Assembly: GCA_019637335.1 (NCBI GenBank)
Contig: JAHBVV010000001.1
Coordinates: 248,001-312,000, forward strand
Length of the DNA stretch: 64,000 nt
Direction: 5' to 3'
Origin: Candidatus Hydrogenedentota bacterium
Lineage (GTDB): Bacteria; Hydrogenedentota; Hydrogenedentia; Hydrogenedentales; JAEUWI01
Shown here: positions 51,542-61,103 of the stretch, piece by piece
Numbering within the stretch: position 1 is the stretch's first letter
Layout of the letters: each line of letters starts with the position of its first letter
Translations under genes and position numbers: made by a program
Notes under the pieces: generated by a model
Databases searched by the model: none
Told to the model about the DNA's origin: nothing
The model's input: the letters and a program-made list of their open reading frames with translations, nothing else

Positions 51542-51562
51542 TTAGTTGTGCTAACTTCCTGT

Positions 51563-51592
51563 ATAGTAGCAAATAGACGGCGGCGGGATCAA
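51563..51592 (-). promoter_or_regulatory. Candidate promoter of the initiator tRNA
   Basis: On the minus strand TTGATC, an 18-base spacer and TACTAT; the mature tRNA would begin about 22 bases after the -10. Confidence 0.5.
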
Positions 51593-51723
51593 GGGCGATT
51601 CGCCGGGCAATTGTGATGCGACCGCTCGTCTCGCGCGGCGTACCGGCCCGCGGCGCTTGCATCGGGCCGGCGCGGGCGTGTAGCGTGCGGGCAGGGCGCG
51701 GTGGCGCCGGGAGGCTTGGGCCG

Positions 51724-52818
51724 ATGTCGGATGTGGAGAGCAGTCCCGAATTTGAACAGTTGTCCGCGCTCTACCAGCGCTGGGTGCGGGCGTGGCTGCC
51801 GGCGGGTATCCCGCGCGAGCGCAACGCGACTTGCCACGACTGCGCCATGGCCGCGCCCGATGCGTCCTGCGGCGGCGAGGACCTGGGCTACTATGATCGC
51901 GGCCTCAAATGCTGCACCTATTTCCCCGACATCCCGAATTTCCTGGCCGGGCGCGCCCTGGCGGAGGACAACCCCGGGGCCGGCGCGCTGCGCGCCTTCG
52001 TCACCGGCGCCGATACACGTTTCCAGGCCACGCTGCACGGAATCCAGCCCGGCCCGAAGCTAATCACGCTCTACGATCAGCACCACAAACAGGGCTTCGG
52101 GCGCGATCCCGACCTCCTCTGCCCCTACGCCATCGACCGCGACGCCCCCGAGGGCCCGCGCTGCGGCATCTGGCAACAGCGGAATGGCGTCTGCTCGACC
52201 TTCTTCTGCAAGCACGTTAAGGGCCTCACGGGCTACCAGTTCTGGCAGACGATGCGGGGCCTGCTCGGCCAGCTGGAGAACGCGCTGGCGTGGTGGGCGA
52301 TTCTGGAGCTGATCGACGCGCCGGATCGCGTGTTCAGCGCGGGCGCAAGGCGCGCGGGCGACCGGAACGCCGTCCTCATTGCGCCGGACGCGTGGCGCTT
52401 CTGGCCGGGGACGCGGGAGGCCTTCTACCGGGCCTGCGCGGAGCGTGTGGAAGCGCTCGATCCGGAAGAGGCCGTCGCCATCGCGGGCCAGGAGGCCCGG
52501 CTGTACCGCCTCGAGCTGGACAAACGCGCCGCGGAACTTCGCGCGACGGAGCCCCCATCCCGCCTGCGCGCGGTCCCGTTCAACGTGCTCCGGCAGGCCG
52601 GCGGGCGCACCACCATCCAGGCCCTCACCTGCGCCGAGCCCTTCGAGGCGCCCGACGCCCTCGTGCCGCTGCTGCGCTACTTCGACGGCGGCCCCACACC
52701 CGAGACGATCGAATCCATCCGCGAAGCCACAAAAATCCGGCTGGAGCCCAAGCTCGTGCGGCGCCTGTTCGACCTGGGCATCCTGGAGCGCCTGCCGGAA
52801 GCCGGGACCGAAATCTAG
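51724..52818 (+). CDS. Cysteine-cluster protein of unknown function
   Basis: A 364-residue cytoplasmic protein. Its first 170 residues carry a cysteine-rich pattern: CHDCAM, then SCGG, then LKCCTYFPDIPNFLAGRAL, and later LLCPY, RCGIW, GVCSTFFCKHVKGL. This recalls zinc- or iron-chelating and Fe-S proteins of the YkgJ/CxxC type. The C-terminal half (about 270-364) looks like a winged-helix tail (IREATKIRLEPKLVRRLFDLGILERL). No ribosome site stands out at ATG 51724, but it is the start nearest the conserved-looking head. Function unknown. Confidence 0.65.
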   Translation: MSDVESSPEFEQLSALYQRWVRAWLPAGIPRERNATCHDCAMAAPDASCGGEDLGYYDRGLKCCTYFPDIPNFLAGRALAEDNPGAGALRAFVTGADTRFQATLHGIQPGPKLITLYDQHHKQGFGRDPDLLCPYAIDRDAPEGPRCGIWQQRNGVCSTFFCKHVKGLTGYQFWQTMRGLLGQLENALAWWAILELIDAPDRVFSAGARRAGDRNAVLIAPDAWRFWPGTREAFYRACAERVEALDPEEAVAIAGQEARLYRLELDKRAAELRATEPPSRLRAVPFNVLRQAGGRTTIQALTCAEPFEAPDALVPLLRYFDGGPTPETIESIREATKIRLEPKLVRRLFDLGILERLPEAGTEI

Positions 52819-52974
52819 GCGGCCCGGGCGCATAGGGAGCGGGCCAATAGTGGGGCGGCGCTATCAGGCGCGTCTGGTATTCTCACACCAATCCCGTGCG
52901 GATTCCCGCTCGCCCGAGTGGTGAGTTTCCATGTAAACTAAAGGGCAGACACTCCCCATGGAGGCCGACGAGCA

Positions 52975-53196
52975 ATGAAATCCATCACGGTACACGCGGA
53001 TGAACGCCTTATTGAGGCGGCAGAGGCGCGGGCGCGCCTGGAGCACACCACGTTGGACGAGAAGATTCAATTGTGGCTTACCGATTATGCGGGTCGAGAA
53101 ACGCGCGTGAAGCGCTATAGCGAAGTCATGACCGCGCTTCGTGGCAAGGTTCGCGTTGGGCGCAAGTTGACGCGGGATGAGATGAATGCCCGCTGA
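52975..53196 (+). CDS. VapB-type antitoxin
   Basis: A 73-residue protein beginning MKSITVHADERLIEAAEARA, a ribbon-helix-helix-like start, with a basic C-terminal tail (GKVRVGRKLTRDEMNAR) suited to wrap around a toxin. It overlaps the PIN-domain gene by 11 bases, the usual antitoxin-toxin order. It should bind its own promoter and neutralise the nuclease. Confidence 0.82.
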   Translation: MKSITVHADERLIEAAEARARLEHTTLDEKIQLWLTDYAGRETRVKRYSEVMTALRGKVRVGRKLTRDEMNAR

Positions 53197-53620
53197 TGTT
53201 TTTCTCGATACCAATTTGTTCGTCTACCAAATCGAGGCATTGGATGAGGCAAAATCGCCGATTGCGGACCGAATCATTGGAGAGGGGATTGCATCTGGCG
53301 GCGCCTGCATCAGTTTTCAGGTTGTGCAGGAGTGCTTGAATACCTTTACCCGGAAGGCAGAAATACAACTCGAGCCCAAAGAGATTCACGACTACCTGGA
53401 AGCGGTGTTGGCCCCGCTCTTGCACGTCGGTTCGAGCATTGGCCTTTATGCCAAGGCCATCGATATTCAAGACCGCTATAACTATGGCTTCTACGACGCT
53501 CTGATCATTGCCGCAGCTCTGGAGGCTGGTTGCTCGCGCCTCCTGACCGAGGACATGCAGCATGGGCAGCGGATTGAGGGACTGATGATCGAGAATCCGT
53601 TCCTGGATCGAAACAGTTAA
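53186..53620 (+). CDS. VapC-type PIN-domain toxin
   Basis: A 144-residue PIN-domain ribonuclease. The acidic active-site set is visible: Asp8 (VFLDTN), Glu49 (QVVQEC), Asp104 (FYDALIIAAAL) and Glu122/Asp123 (LLTEDM). VapC toxins cut tRNA or rRNA and stop growth when the antitoxin is lost. Its start lies inside the antitoxin gene, so the pair is co-translated. Confidence 0.9.
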   Translation: MPADVFLDTNLFVYQIEALDEAKSPIADRIIGEGIASGGACISFQVVQECLNTFTRKAEIQLEPKEIHDYLEAVLAPLLHVGSSIGLYAKAIDIQDRYNYGFYDALIIAAALEAGCSRLLTEDMQHGQRIEGLMIENPFLDRNS

Positions 53621-53725
53621 TTTGGGAGCTGGCTTTGAGTAGCGGAAAGCTGAGGACGATGAATTCCCAAGTGCGATCATCGTGGGCGGGTTGACAGAGG
53701 AACACGGAGGGGCAGTCAGATTTCG

Positions 53726-54565
53726 TCATCGCAACTTGGGGGACGGGTTCTTGCGCGATGTGAGAACCTTGCCCAGCCATGTCCCGGAGAAACGGCATCC
53801 GAAACTCCGCCAAAACAACTCCGACAAGGCGCTGGGTTCATTTGGGGCTGGCTTCCAGTAGCAATCCCGCCAGTTTTTGTCCCAATCGAACGAGGGCGGG
53901 TTCAGGCCTATACCCATCAGCTCACCAGCATCGGCCCATGTCTCGGGCCAAACAGAGCGCGGCCAGTCTGTTGCTTTCGTCTCGTCGCCGCCTGCTGTTT
54001 CAACCCTGACGAAGGGCAGTGCTCTGAGCCGTTCAAGATGTTGCCTATCCAACTCGGGGTCCATGGAATCGGCAGCTGGCAACCATCGGACGGCGATGTT
54101 CGCCTCTTCCCACCAGAGTTCAAGATTGCCGCTGGCCGCGCCGAATCCCTCGACAGCGCCCCTGTTGAGCACACAGGCCATATTCATCGAGTCACGATCT
54201 TCCGCGGCTTCGAAAACGAACGTTCGAACCCCTGCCAGCAGGGAGACCGCCACGCCCAACTTGAGTTGCCCTGTTAGCACGGCACGCGCAATTAAGCCCG
54301 CCTTCCCCGCCTTTTCTATGAAATCCGCGCAGTCCTGTGGGATGATCAGCGTATCCGGCGCCTCGAAATTGTCCGGCCAACTCCAGGGGATTTCCAGGTC
54401 CCGGTACTCCGGAGGCAGGTCATTGATCCCCATCAGCGAGTACCAATAATGTCCCTCCCGGTGGCTGAACCCGCAGATATATACGTCCGGATGCAATTCG
54501 CCAAGACGCTTCCAATCGGGCTCTTCGTCAAATACGAAGGTCGGCTGCCAGTAATGAGCGTTCAT
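53726..54565 (-). CDS. Hypothetical protein coupled to the DUF1501 gene
   Basis: A 279-residue protein rich in Trp and Asp, with no signal peptide, membrane helix or motif I can name (it begins MNAHYWQPTFVFDEEPDWKR). Its ATG overlaps the DUF1501 stop (ATGA at 54562), so it should be translated after that gene. This is odd, because DUF1501 proteins are exported and this one appears cytoplasmic. It may instead be a chance junction of unrelated genes. Confidence 0.55.
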   Translation of the reverse strand: MNAHYWQPTFVFDEEPDWKRLGELHPDVYICGFSHREGHYWYSLMGINDLPPEYRDLEIPWSWPDNFEAPDTLIIPQDCADFIEKAGKAGLIARAVLTGQLKLGVAVSLLAGVRTFVFEAAEDRDSMNMACVLNRGAVEGFGAASGNLELWWEEANIAVRWLPAADSMDPELDRQHLERLRALPFVRVETAGGDETKATDWPRSVWPETWADAGELMGIGLNPPSFDWDKNWRDCYWKPAPNEPSALSELFWRSFGCRFSGTWLGKVLTSRKNPSPKLR

Positions 54566-55998
54566 GCCCCAATAAGCTTCGGGTTAAAGTGGCCCTCGTT
54601 GATGGTGGGGCGTTCGAGGCGGCCGCGGTTGTTGTAGGTGAGCTTCATGTTGTCGAGGCCGAGGAGGTGGAGGATGCTGGCGTGGATGTCGTGGACGTGC
54701 ATTTTGTCTTCGGTGGCGTAGAGGCCGAGGTCGTCGGTGGTGCCGATGACCTGGCCGCCCTGGACGCCGCCGCCGGCCATCCACATGGAGAAGCCGGTGG
54801 GGTTGTGGTCGCGCCCGTCGCCTTTTTCGCTCATGGGGGTGCGGCCGAATTCACCGCCCCACACGACGAGCGTCTCGTCCAGCAGGCCGCGCTGCTTGAG
54901 GTCCTTCAGCAGGCCGGCGACGGGCTTGTCCATGGAGCGGCAGAGGGCGGCGTGTTCGGGCTCGATCTTGTCGTGGGAATCCCACTTGCTGCCGGTGCCG
55001 CTGTAGAGCTGTACGAATCGGACGCCGCGTTCGACGAGGCGCCGCGCGAGGAGGCAGTTGCGCCCGAAGGTGTCGGTCTCCTTCTCGCCGATGCCGTAGA
55101 GCTCCTGGATATGGGCGGGCTCCCGGTTGATGTCGACCGCGGCGGGGGCTTCGGCCTGCATGCGGAAGGCGAGTTCGTAGCTTCGGATGCGGGCTTCGAG
55201 TTCGGATTGCTGGGGGCGCGCGCCGGCGTGCTCGCGGTTGAACGCGTCCAAAAGCGCGAGTTTCTCGGCCTGGCGTTCCGGCGTTTGATCGGCGGGCGCG
55301 TGGAGATTGGCGATGGGCTCGTCACTGGCGCCGTCGATGCGCACGCCCTGGTGGGAAGCGGGAATAAAGCCGCTGCCCCAGTTGCGGGGGCCGTTGACGG
55401 GCCGCCCTTTATTGTCGCAGAGGACGACGAAGGACGGGAGGTTCTCGTTGGCGGAGCCGAGACCGTAATTGACCCAGGCGCCGAGGGAGGGGCGCCCGGC
55501 GATGTTGGTGCAGGTGTTCATCTGGCATACGCCGCCGGAGTGGTTGATGCCATTGGTCCAGCAGGAGCGGATGACGGCGATGTCGTCCATGCAGGAGCCG
55601 ATGTGGGGAATCCACTCGGAGGCCCAGAGCCCGCTCTGTCCGTGCTGGGTCCAGGTGCGGGGCGCGGGCAGCAGTGGCGAACCCTTTTCGCCCATGGCGG
55701 TGATGGGCTCGACAAAACTGGGCGGCAGGGGCTTGCCGGCGAGCTTGTTCAGCAGGGGCTTGGGGTCGAGCAGGTCGAGGTGGCTGGGGCCGCCTTCCAT
55801 GAAGAGGAAGATGACGCTCTTCGCGCGGGGCCGGTGGTGGGCCAGGGGGACGGCGAGCGTGGCCGCGGCGTCGCGGTTGAGGAGCCAGCCGAGGGCGAGC
55901 GCGCCGAAGCCCGCGCCGGTGCGCTGGAGGAAGTCCCGGCGGGAGTGGACGCGCTCGTGGTGCGGCAGGCCGTTGTCGCGGCAGATTCGTGAGGTCAC
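54562..55998 (-). CDS. Tat-exported DUF1501 (sulfatase-like) protein
   Basis: A 478-residue DUF1501 protein. A twin-arginine signal (HSRRDFLQRTGAGFGALALG, about residues 18-37) sends it out folded. Family marks are VIFLFMEGGPSHLDLLDPKP, CWTNGINHSGGVCQMNT, the VVWGGEFGRTPM segment and HVHDIHASILHLLGLD, with metal-binding-type His and Asp residues as in alkaline phosphatase/sulfatase folds. In Planctomycetes it nearly always pairs with a DUF1549/DUF1553 protein, as here (129 bases upstream). The substrate is unknown. Confidence 0.92.
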   Translation of the reverse strand: MTSRICRDNGLPHHERVHSRRDFLQRTGAGFGALALGWLLNRDAAATLAVPLAHHRPRAKSVIFLFMEGGPSHLDLLDPKPLLNKLAGKPLPPSFVEPITAMGEKGSPLLPAPRTWTQHGQSGLWASEWIPHIGSCMDDIAVIRSCWTNGINHSGGVCQMNTCTNIAGRPSLGAWVNYGLGSANENLPSFVVLCDNKGRPVNGPRNWGSGFIPASHQGVRIDGASDEPIANLHAPADQTPERQAEKLALLDAFNREHAGARPQQSELEARIRSYELAFRMQAEAPAAVDINREPAHIQELYGIGEKETDTFGRNCLLARRLVERGVRFVQLYSGTGSKWDSHDKIEPEHAALCRSMDKPVAGLLKDLKQRGLLDETLVVWGGEFGRTPMSEKGDGRDHNPTGFSMWMAGGGVQGGQVIGTTDDLGLYATEDKMHVHDIHASILHLLGLDNMKLTYNNRGRLERPTINEGHFNPKLIGA

Positions 55999-56127
55999 GG
56001 GTACATCCTTTGGGCTTTCGGGACGGCGTTGGTCGGGGCCGTCCCGGGTTTGCTTGCGACCTTTGAGCTACTTCCGTTGTCGAAGCGAGTTACTTCGGCT
56101 TGCGCAAACGCGCGTGGGTGTTTCGGT

Positions 56128-58569
56128 TCAGTCGACATACATGAACGCGTTCGAATTGAGCAGCACATGACAAAGATCCAGCAGCTTCTGGGGCTCCAGG
56201 GCGCCATCGGCGGCGGTGACGTAGTCGAGGGCGCGTTGGCGTTCCGCCGCGGTCGGTGGGCGACCCCAGGCGGTGCGGAAGGCCAGGGCCAGCGTGTCCT
56301 CGGGCGCGCCTTCTGTGGTTTTTCTTATCCGGGCGGCGAATTTTTTTGCGCGATCGATCGTGTATTCGCCGTTGATGAGCATGAGCGCCTGGGTGGGTGT
56401 GGTCGTGGCGTTGCGCTGGGCGGTGCTGGTTAGGCCGTCGGCGGTGTCGAAGATGGCGAGCATGGGCTCGAGGGTGTTGCGCAGGCGCTTTACGTAGAGG
56501 CCGCGGCGGGGCGCCTTGACATCCACGCTCGGGCCGCCGGTTTTGGCGTCGAGCTCGCCGCTGGCGACGAGCATGGCGTCGCGGATTTCCTCGGCGCCGA
56601 GGCGTCGGACACGCGCGCGCCACAGGAGGAGCTCGCCGGGGTCCTTCATCTGGTTGGCGACGGCTTCGGGGTGGTAGGCGGACTGGCGCCAGGCGGCGGA
56701 GTTCAGGATGAGGCGGTGAAGGTGCTTGAAGCGCCAGCCGTTCTCCACAAATTCCGCGGTGAGCCAGTCCAGCAGTTCGGGGTGCGTGGGCGGCTGGCCC
56801 AGGTGCCCGAAGTCGCTTGCGGAGGGGACGATGCCCTCGCCGAAATGCTGTTGCCAGATCCGGTTAACAATTACGCGCGTGGTAAGCGGGTTTTCCGGGT
56901 GGCCGATCCAGCGGGCGAGGGCGCTGCGGCGTCCGGAGCTGCCTTCGGCTCCGGGGGTGACGACCGGTTCCACGGGCAGTCCTTCGAGTACGGTGAGGAA
57001 GCGTGGCGGAATGGGCGTGCGATCCGGATCGTCGGGCATGATGGTGGGCGCGAGGGGGCCCTGGTGATCGGCGACGGCCATGACGGCGGGCAGCGGGGCC
57101 GGCGGAGGCGGGCCGCACTCTTTCAGGGCCGCTTCCAGAGCGGCGAGTTTTTCCTTGTCCTCCGTGGACATCGCGCGTAGGGGGCCGCCCCCTTCCTCGA
57201 TGCACTGCCGCGCCACCAGGTACGCCATCTGCGCCTCCCAGGAGTCGCGCTGCGCGGGGTCCTTCTGGTAGCAGGCCTGGATATCGAGGGGGAACATGTC
57301 CGAGACCTTCTCGGCGTGCTTTTCGTAGTAGGGGCGGGTCAGCGCATCGATCTCGGCGCGCATGAACGCCGTGGCCTCTTCCCAGGCGGAAAGTTCCCGC
57401 TTCCATTCGACCTGGCGATCCGGGGTGACGGCGGGGACGTCGTCCTTCCAGACGATGGGCTCGAAAAAGGCGCGCAGGCTGAAGTAGTCGGTCTGCGGGA
57501 TGGGGTCGAACTTGTGGTCGTGGCAGCGGCTGCACGCCATGGAGAGGCCGAGGAAGACGTTTCCGGTGACGTCGGTGACCTCGTTCATGATGGAGTCCCA
57601 GTGGTCCCGGGCATTGCGCTGGTTGTACTCGTAGATGCCGAGCCGGAGGTATCCGGTGGCGGTAGTGGCGTCGGGATCGCCGGGCGCCACTTCGTCGCCG
57701 GCGAGCTGTTCGAGGACGAATTCGGTGTAGGGCTTGTCGGCGTTGAACGCGTTCACTACGTAGTCGCGGTAGCGCCAGACCTGATCGCGGTACCGATCCT
57801 GGTTCCAGCCGTCCGACTCGGCGTAGCGTACGAGGTCGAGCCAGAATCGCGCCCAGTGTTCGCCGTAGCGGGGATCGTCGAGGAGGCGATCCACGAGGCG
57901 GGCCCAGGCGTCGGGCTCTGTATCGCGCACGAACTGGTCAATTTCCTCCGTCGTGGGCGGCAGGCCGAGGAGGTCGAAGTAGAGGCGGCGAATGAGGGTG
58001 GTCCGGTCCGCCTCGGGGGCGGGCCGAATGTTGGCCCGGCGCTGGGCACGGTAGATGAACCGGTCGATGGGATTGGCCGACCAGGCGTCGCCGGAGACCT
58101 CGGGGACGGGTGGCCGGGTTACAGGCTGGAAGGCCCACCAGGCGCGGTCGGCCTCCGTGATCTCGCCGGCGGTGTCCCGGATCTCGGCGGCGTGCTCCGG
58201 CCAGGGGGCGCCGGCGGCGACCCAGGCTTCGAGGTGGGCGATATCGGCTTTCGCGAGGGGCAGGTCCGGAGGCATCTCCAGGCCGTCGTAATGAATAGCG
58301 CGGACGAGGAGGCTGGCCTGGGTATCGCCGGGGACAAGCGCGGGCCCGGTGTCGCCGCCCTGAAGCATCGCCTGACGGGAGTCGAGACGCAGGCCGTTCT
58401 TCTGGCGTTCCGGGCCGTGGCACTGGACGCAGTTGGCGGCGAGAATGGGGCGGATGTGCTGCTCGAAGTAGTCGGGGGAATCGGGCAGGGCTTGCCCGGC
58501 CACCGCCGCGGTCGCGGCGGTGCATAGGAATAGCGGCGCGAGCGCCGCGTGTGTCCAGGATTTGCCCAT
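56128..58569 (-). CDS. Planctomycete-type cytochrome with DUF1549 and DUF1553 domains
   Basis: An 813-residue exported protein. ATG 58569 is chosen because it opens directly on a signal peptide (LAPLFLCTAATAAVAGQA); the frame upstream has no export signal. A PSCyt1 cytochrome c-like domain comes first, with one haem site CVQCH (about 46-50) and a PPDLPL axial-ligand region. DUF1549 (about 155-365) and DUF1553 (about 500-790) follow. It is a likely periplasmic electron-transfer partner of the DUF1501 protein in the same operon. Role in polymer breakdown is suspected, not shown. Confidence 0.92.
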   Translation of the reverse strand: MGKSWTHAALAPLFLCTAATAAVAGQALPDSPDYFEQHIRPILAANCVQCHGPERQKNGLRLDSRQAMLQGGDTGPALVPGDTQASLLVRAIHYDGLEMPPDLPLAKADIAHLEAWVAAGAPWPEHAAEIRDTAGEITEADRAWWAFQPVTRPPVPEVSGDAWSANPIDRFIYRAQRRANIRPAPEADRTTLIRRLYFDLLGLPPTTEEIDQFVRDTEPDAWARLVDRLLDDPRYGEHWARFWLDLVRYAESDGWNQDRYRDQVWRYRDYVVNAFNADKPYTEFVLEQLAGDEVAPGDPDATTATGYLRLGIYEYNQRNARDHWDSIMNEVTDVTGNVFLGLSMACSRCHDHKFDPIPQTDYFSLRAFFEPIVWKDDVPAVTPDRQVEWKRELSAWEEATAFMRAEIDALTRPYYEKHAEKVSDMFPLDIQACYQKDPAQRDSWEAQMAYLVARQCIEEGGGPLRAMSTEDKEKLAALEAALKECGPPPPAPLPAVMAVADHQGPLAPTIMPDDPDRTPIPPRFLTVLEGLPVEPVVTPGAEGSSGRRSALARWIGHPENPLTTRVIVNRIWQQHFGEGIVPSASDFGHLGQPPTHPELLDWLTAEFVENGWRFKHLHRLILNSAAWRQSAYHPEAVANQMKDPGELLLWRARVRRLGAEEIRDAMLVASGELDAKTGGPSVDVKAPRRGLYVKRLRNTLEPMLAIFDTADGLTSTAQRNATTTPTQALMLINGEYTIDRAKKFAARIRKTTEGAPEDTLALAFRTAWGRPPTAAERQRALDYVTAADGALEPQKLLDLCHVLLNSNAFMYVD

Positions 58570-58769
58570 CTGGCAGCCTGCCTCTGCGTGCCGGTGCGGG
58601 GAACGCCCGCGCCAGCGTGGAACTTCAACCACACAGCCTTTTGGAAGTCTACCATAACAGGGCCGGGATGAAAAATCGGGGAAATCGTGGCGGCGAAGGA
58701 CTGCCCCCAGCCACGCCACCGGTGTTACTATGCTCCGCGTACACGCACCCTCACCACGGGAGTCACCCA

Positions 58770-60032
58770 ATGCCAACGAAAAATCGCGCCACAACAGCGC
58801 TCGTCATCCGCCTGGCCGTGCTCCTGGCCGCGCCCGCCTTTGCCCAGCCCGCGCCCGCGGAGGCGTTCGCCCCGGCGGCCAACCCCGCCTTCCAACTTGA
58901 CTACGCCAGCCCCACCGCCGACAAGCCCCAGTCGAAACTCTGGTACATGGACGGATGCTGGTGGGCGCTGCTACCCCGCGCCACCGGCCCCTCGCTCTGG
59001 CGGCGGACGGACGCCGGCTGGCGCGAGCATTCCGAAGTCGCCCGCGCGCTCCAGGGAGCCCCCGGCCGCGCCGATGTATGGCCGGGAGAAGACGGCATCA
59101 CCGCCGCCGCCGTGACCGGCCTCACCAAGTCCAATGGCGCCATCTCTGTATTCCGCCTCGTCCGCCAAAGCGAATCCGGGACCGGCCATTGGGAAGCGCG
59201 GGTCCTCGCGGAACTCAGTCCGCCTTCTCCGGAGGACGCCATCGAAACCGCCACAATCGCCCGCGACGCCGCCGGCGCCTGGTGGGTTGCGGCGGTCGCG
59301 GGCGTCAAGGTCTGCGTGTGGGCCGCGCCCCCGGACGCCACGGCCTGGTCGGATCCCATTGTCCTCGCCGAAGGCGTCGATCCCGACGACATCGCCGCCG
59401 TGACGCCTCTGCCGGACAACCAGATCGGCGTGCTCTGGTCCGACCAGCGCCGCGAGGCCTTCCTCAAGCGGGCCCACAACGACGGCGCCCGGCCGGAGGA
59501 CTGGGAGCCGGAAATCGCCATTCAAATAGGCGGCAAGGCCGCCGACGACCACATCAACACCGTTCTCGCCCCTGGCGGAACGCTCTGGGCCGCGACCAAG
59601 AACGAAATCGATACGGACGGCCAACCCCAATTCACGCTCCACGAACGTATCGCCGGCGGCGCCTGGCGCTCCTGGCCCTACGCCGTCCGCACCGCCACAA
59701 CGCGCCCCAGCCGCCCCATCGCCGTCGCCAGCGCGGACTGCCCCGCCATCCTCACCGGCTACGGCGACAGCGACCGCGCCCTGCCCTTCCCGCACAACGC
59801 AAGAATCGTCTTTTCCCGCGTCAATCCGGAGGTCCCCGGGCGCATCGAGCCGCCCCGAACCGTTATCGCCCCCGACCCGGCGCACCAGAGCGCCATCCAG
59901 AATGTCACCGGCCCGCGCCACCCCTTTCCTCCGGATGCGCCCTGGATCGTTCTCGCCTCCGACCCGGAAGGCCGCGTCTACGAAGCCGATCTCCGCGGCG
60001 CCTTCCCCGAACTCGCCCAGCCGAACCCCTGA
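58770..60032 (+). CDS. Secreted propeller-like protein divergent from the DUF1549/1553 gene
   Basis: A 420-residue protein with a signal peptide (about 1-26, ending AFAQPA). The mature part has repeated Trp-rich blades such as SKLWYMDGCWWALLP, AAGAWWVAAVAGVKVCVWAAPP and GGTLWAATKNEIDTDG, in keeping with a beta-propeller. No enzyme motif is visible. The start at 58770 is the only Met that gives a signal peptide. It diverges from the cytochrome-like gene across about 200 bases and may share control. Confidence 0.68.
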   Translation: MPTKNRATTALVIRLAVLLAAPAFAQPAPAEAFAPAANPAFQLDYASPTADKPQSKLWYMDGCWWALLPRATGPSLWRRTDAGWREHSEVARALQGAPGRADVWPGEDGITAAAVTGLTKSNGAISVFRLVRQSESGTGHWEARVLAELSPPSPEDAIETATIARDAAGAWWVAAVAGVKVCVWAAPPDATAWSDPIVLAEGVDPDDIAAVTPLPDNQIGVLWSDQRREAFLKRAHNDGARPEDWEPEIAIQIGGKAADDHINTVLAPGGTLWAATKNEIDTDGQPQFTLHERIAGGAWRSWPYAVRTATTRPSRPIAVASADCPAILTGYGDSDRALPFPHNARIVFSRVNPEVPGRIEPPRTVIAPDPAHQSAIQNVTGPRHPFPPDAPWIVLASDPEGRVYEADLRGAFPELAQPNP

Positions 60033-60139
60033 TCCGCACTGGATCTCGCTGGCGAAATCGGCCAAATCGGCGTATCATGATCAATCGACGATAAGATGCG
60101 CCCACGCGGCGCCGCCAGCGCATTTTTGTCATGCCGCGA

Positions 60140-60196
<57 letters not shown>

Positions 60197-60319
60197 GAGA
60201 GCGCGCAAGGCTGGGAGCGCAGGTCGAAGACGCGCCGTGGAGGGCGTCCCCGCCTGCCATGCACCGGAGGGGCATGGCGTGTTTGCAATATCGGCACACT
60301 TGATCGGGGAGACAATTGG

Positions 60320-60818
60320 GGCTCATCCGGTTTGAAGGTGCTTCGGCAACGATGACGGCTAAGGGTAGATTACTCGGTTCTCATTTCCGAGCGGCGACGC
60401 TATGAGCGGATACGAGATTCCTTAAACCTTGTCTGTGGTGCAGGCCGTATTTTCGGCAGCAGAACTGGATGCCAACGCACTCTTTCGGCCCGAAGGGCCA
60501 ACGCAGTTTTCAGCCCTGGGCAACGCCCAGGGGTTGAGCGGTGGGTTTCTTATACGCCCTGAAAGGGCAGCGCAGTTGAAATTCAGAAGCGCTGGACCGG
60601 CTCACCACTGCGCTGCCCTTTCAGGGCGGGGAAGGTGGTGTCCCCGTATTCCCCGGGCGTTGCCCGGGGCTGGGAGCTGCACTGGCCCTTCGGGCCGAAA
60701 GGCCAGTCGATACGATTTCACCAACAGAGGCCCCAACCGGCTTACATCGACGGTTCCGGATAATTCGGGCACGGAGAAGCGCCTATGAATAATCCCGTAC
60801 GCTCAAACCGGATGGGCC
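60320..60818 (+). mobile_element. 499-bp inverted-repeat element inserted in a family A copy
   Basis: The ends GGCTCATCCGGTTTGA (60320-60335) and TCAAACCGGATGGGCC (60803-60818) are inverted at 15 of 16 positions. They are flanked directly by ACAATTGG at 60312-60319 and 60819-60826, a perfect 8-bp target duplication. Removing the element restores the family A sequence. The interior is made of small palindromes shared with 16990-17215. No transposase is encoded. Confidence 0.88.
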
Positions 60819-61103
60819 ACAATTGGACCCGGACTACCGCTGTTTAACGGACTCGCGCCTCCGGCGCGTTGCGGGCGGGCCGCCCGCGCTCCCATTCGTC
60901 CGTACTTCCGTTGCGGCGCGGGATTCTTTCGTCGAGGATTCAAGCCAGCTTCATTCCGGCTTAGAATTACGAGTTTTGTGGGAGGCGGTTTCATCCAAGT
61001 ATAGTGAGTAAGTGAATAACCACGGGCAGCCGGGGCGCCGCCAGACTGACTATCGCCCCGCCGGAAACTGGGGCCGTCGTCGCGCCCCCTTCGGGCGCGC
61101 CGA

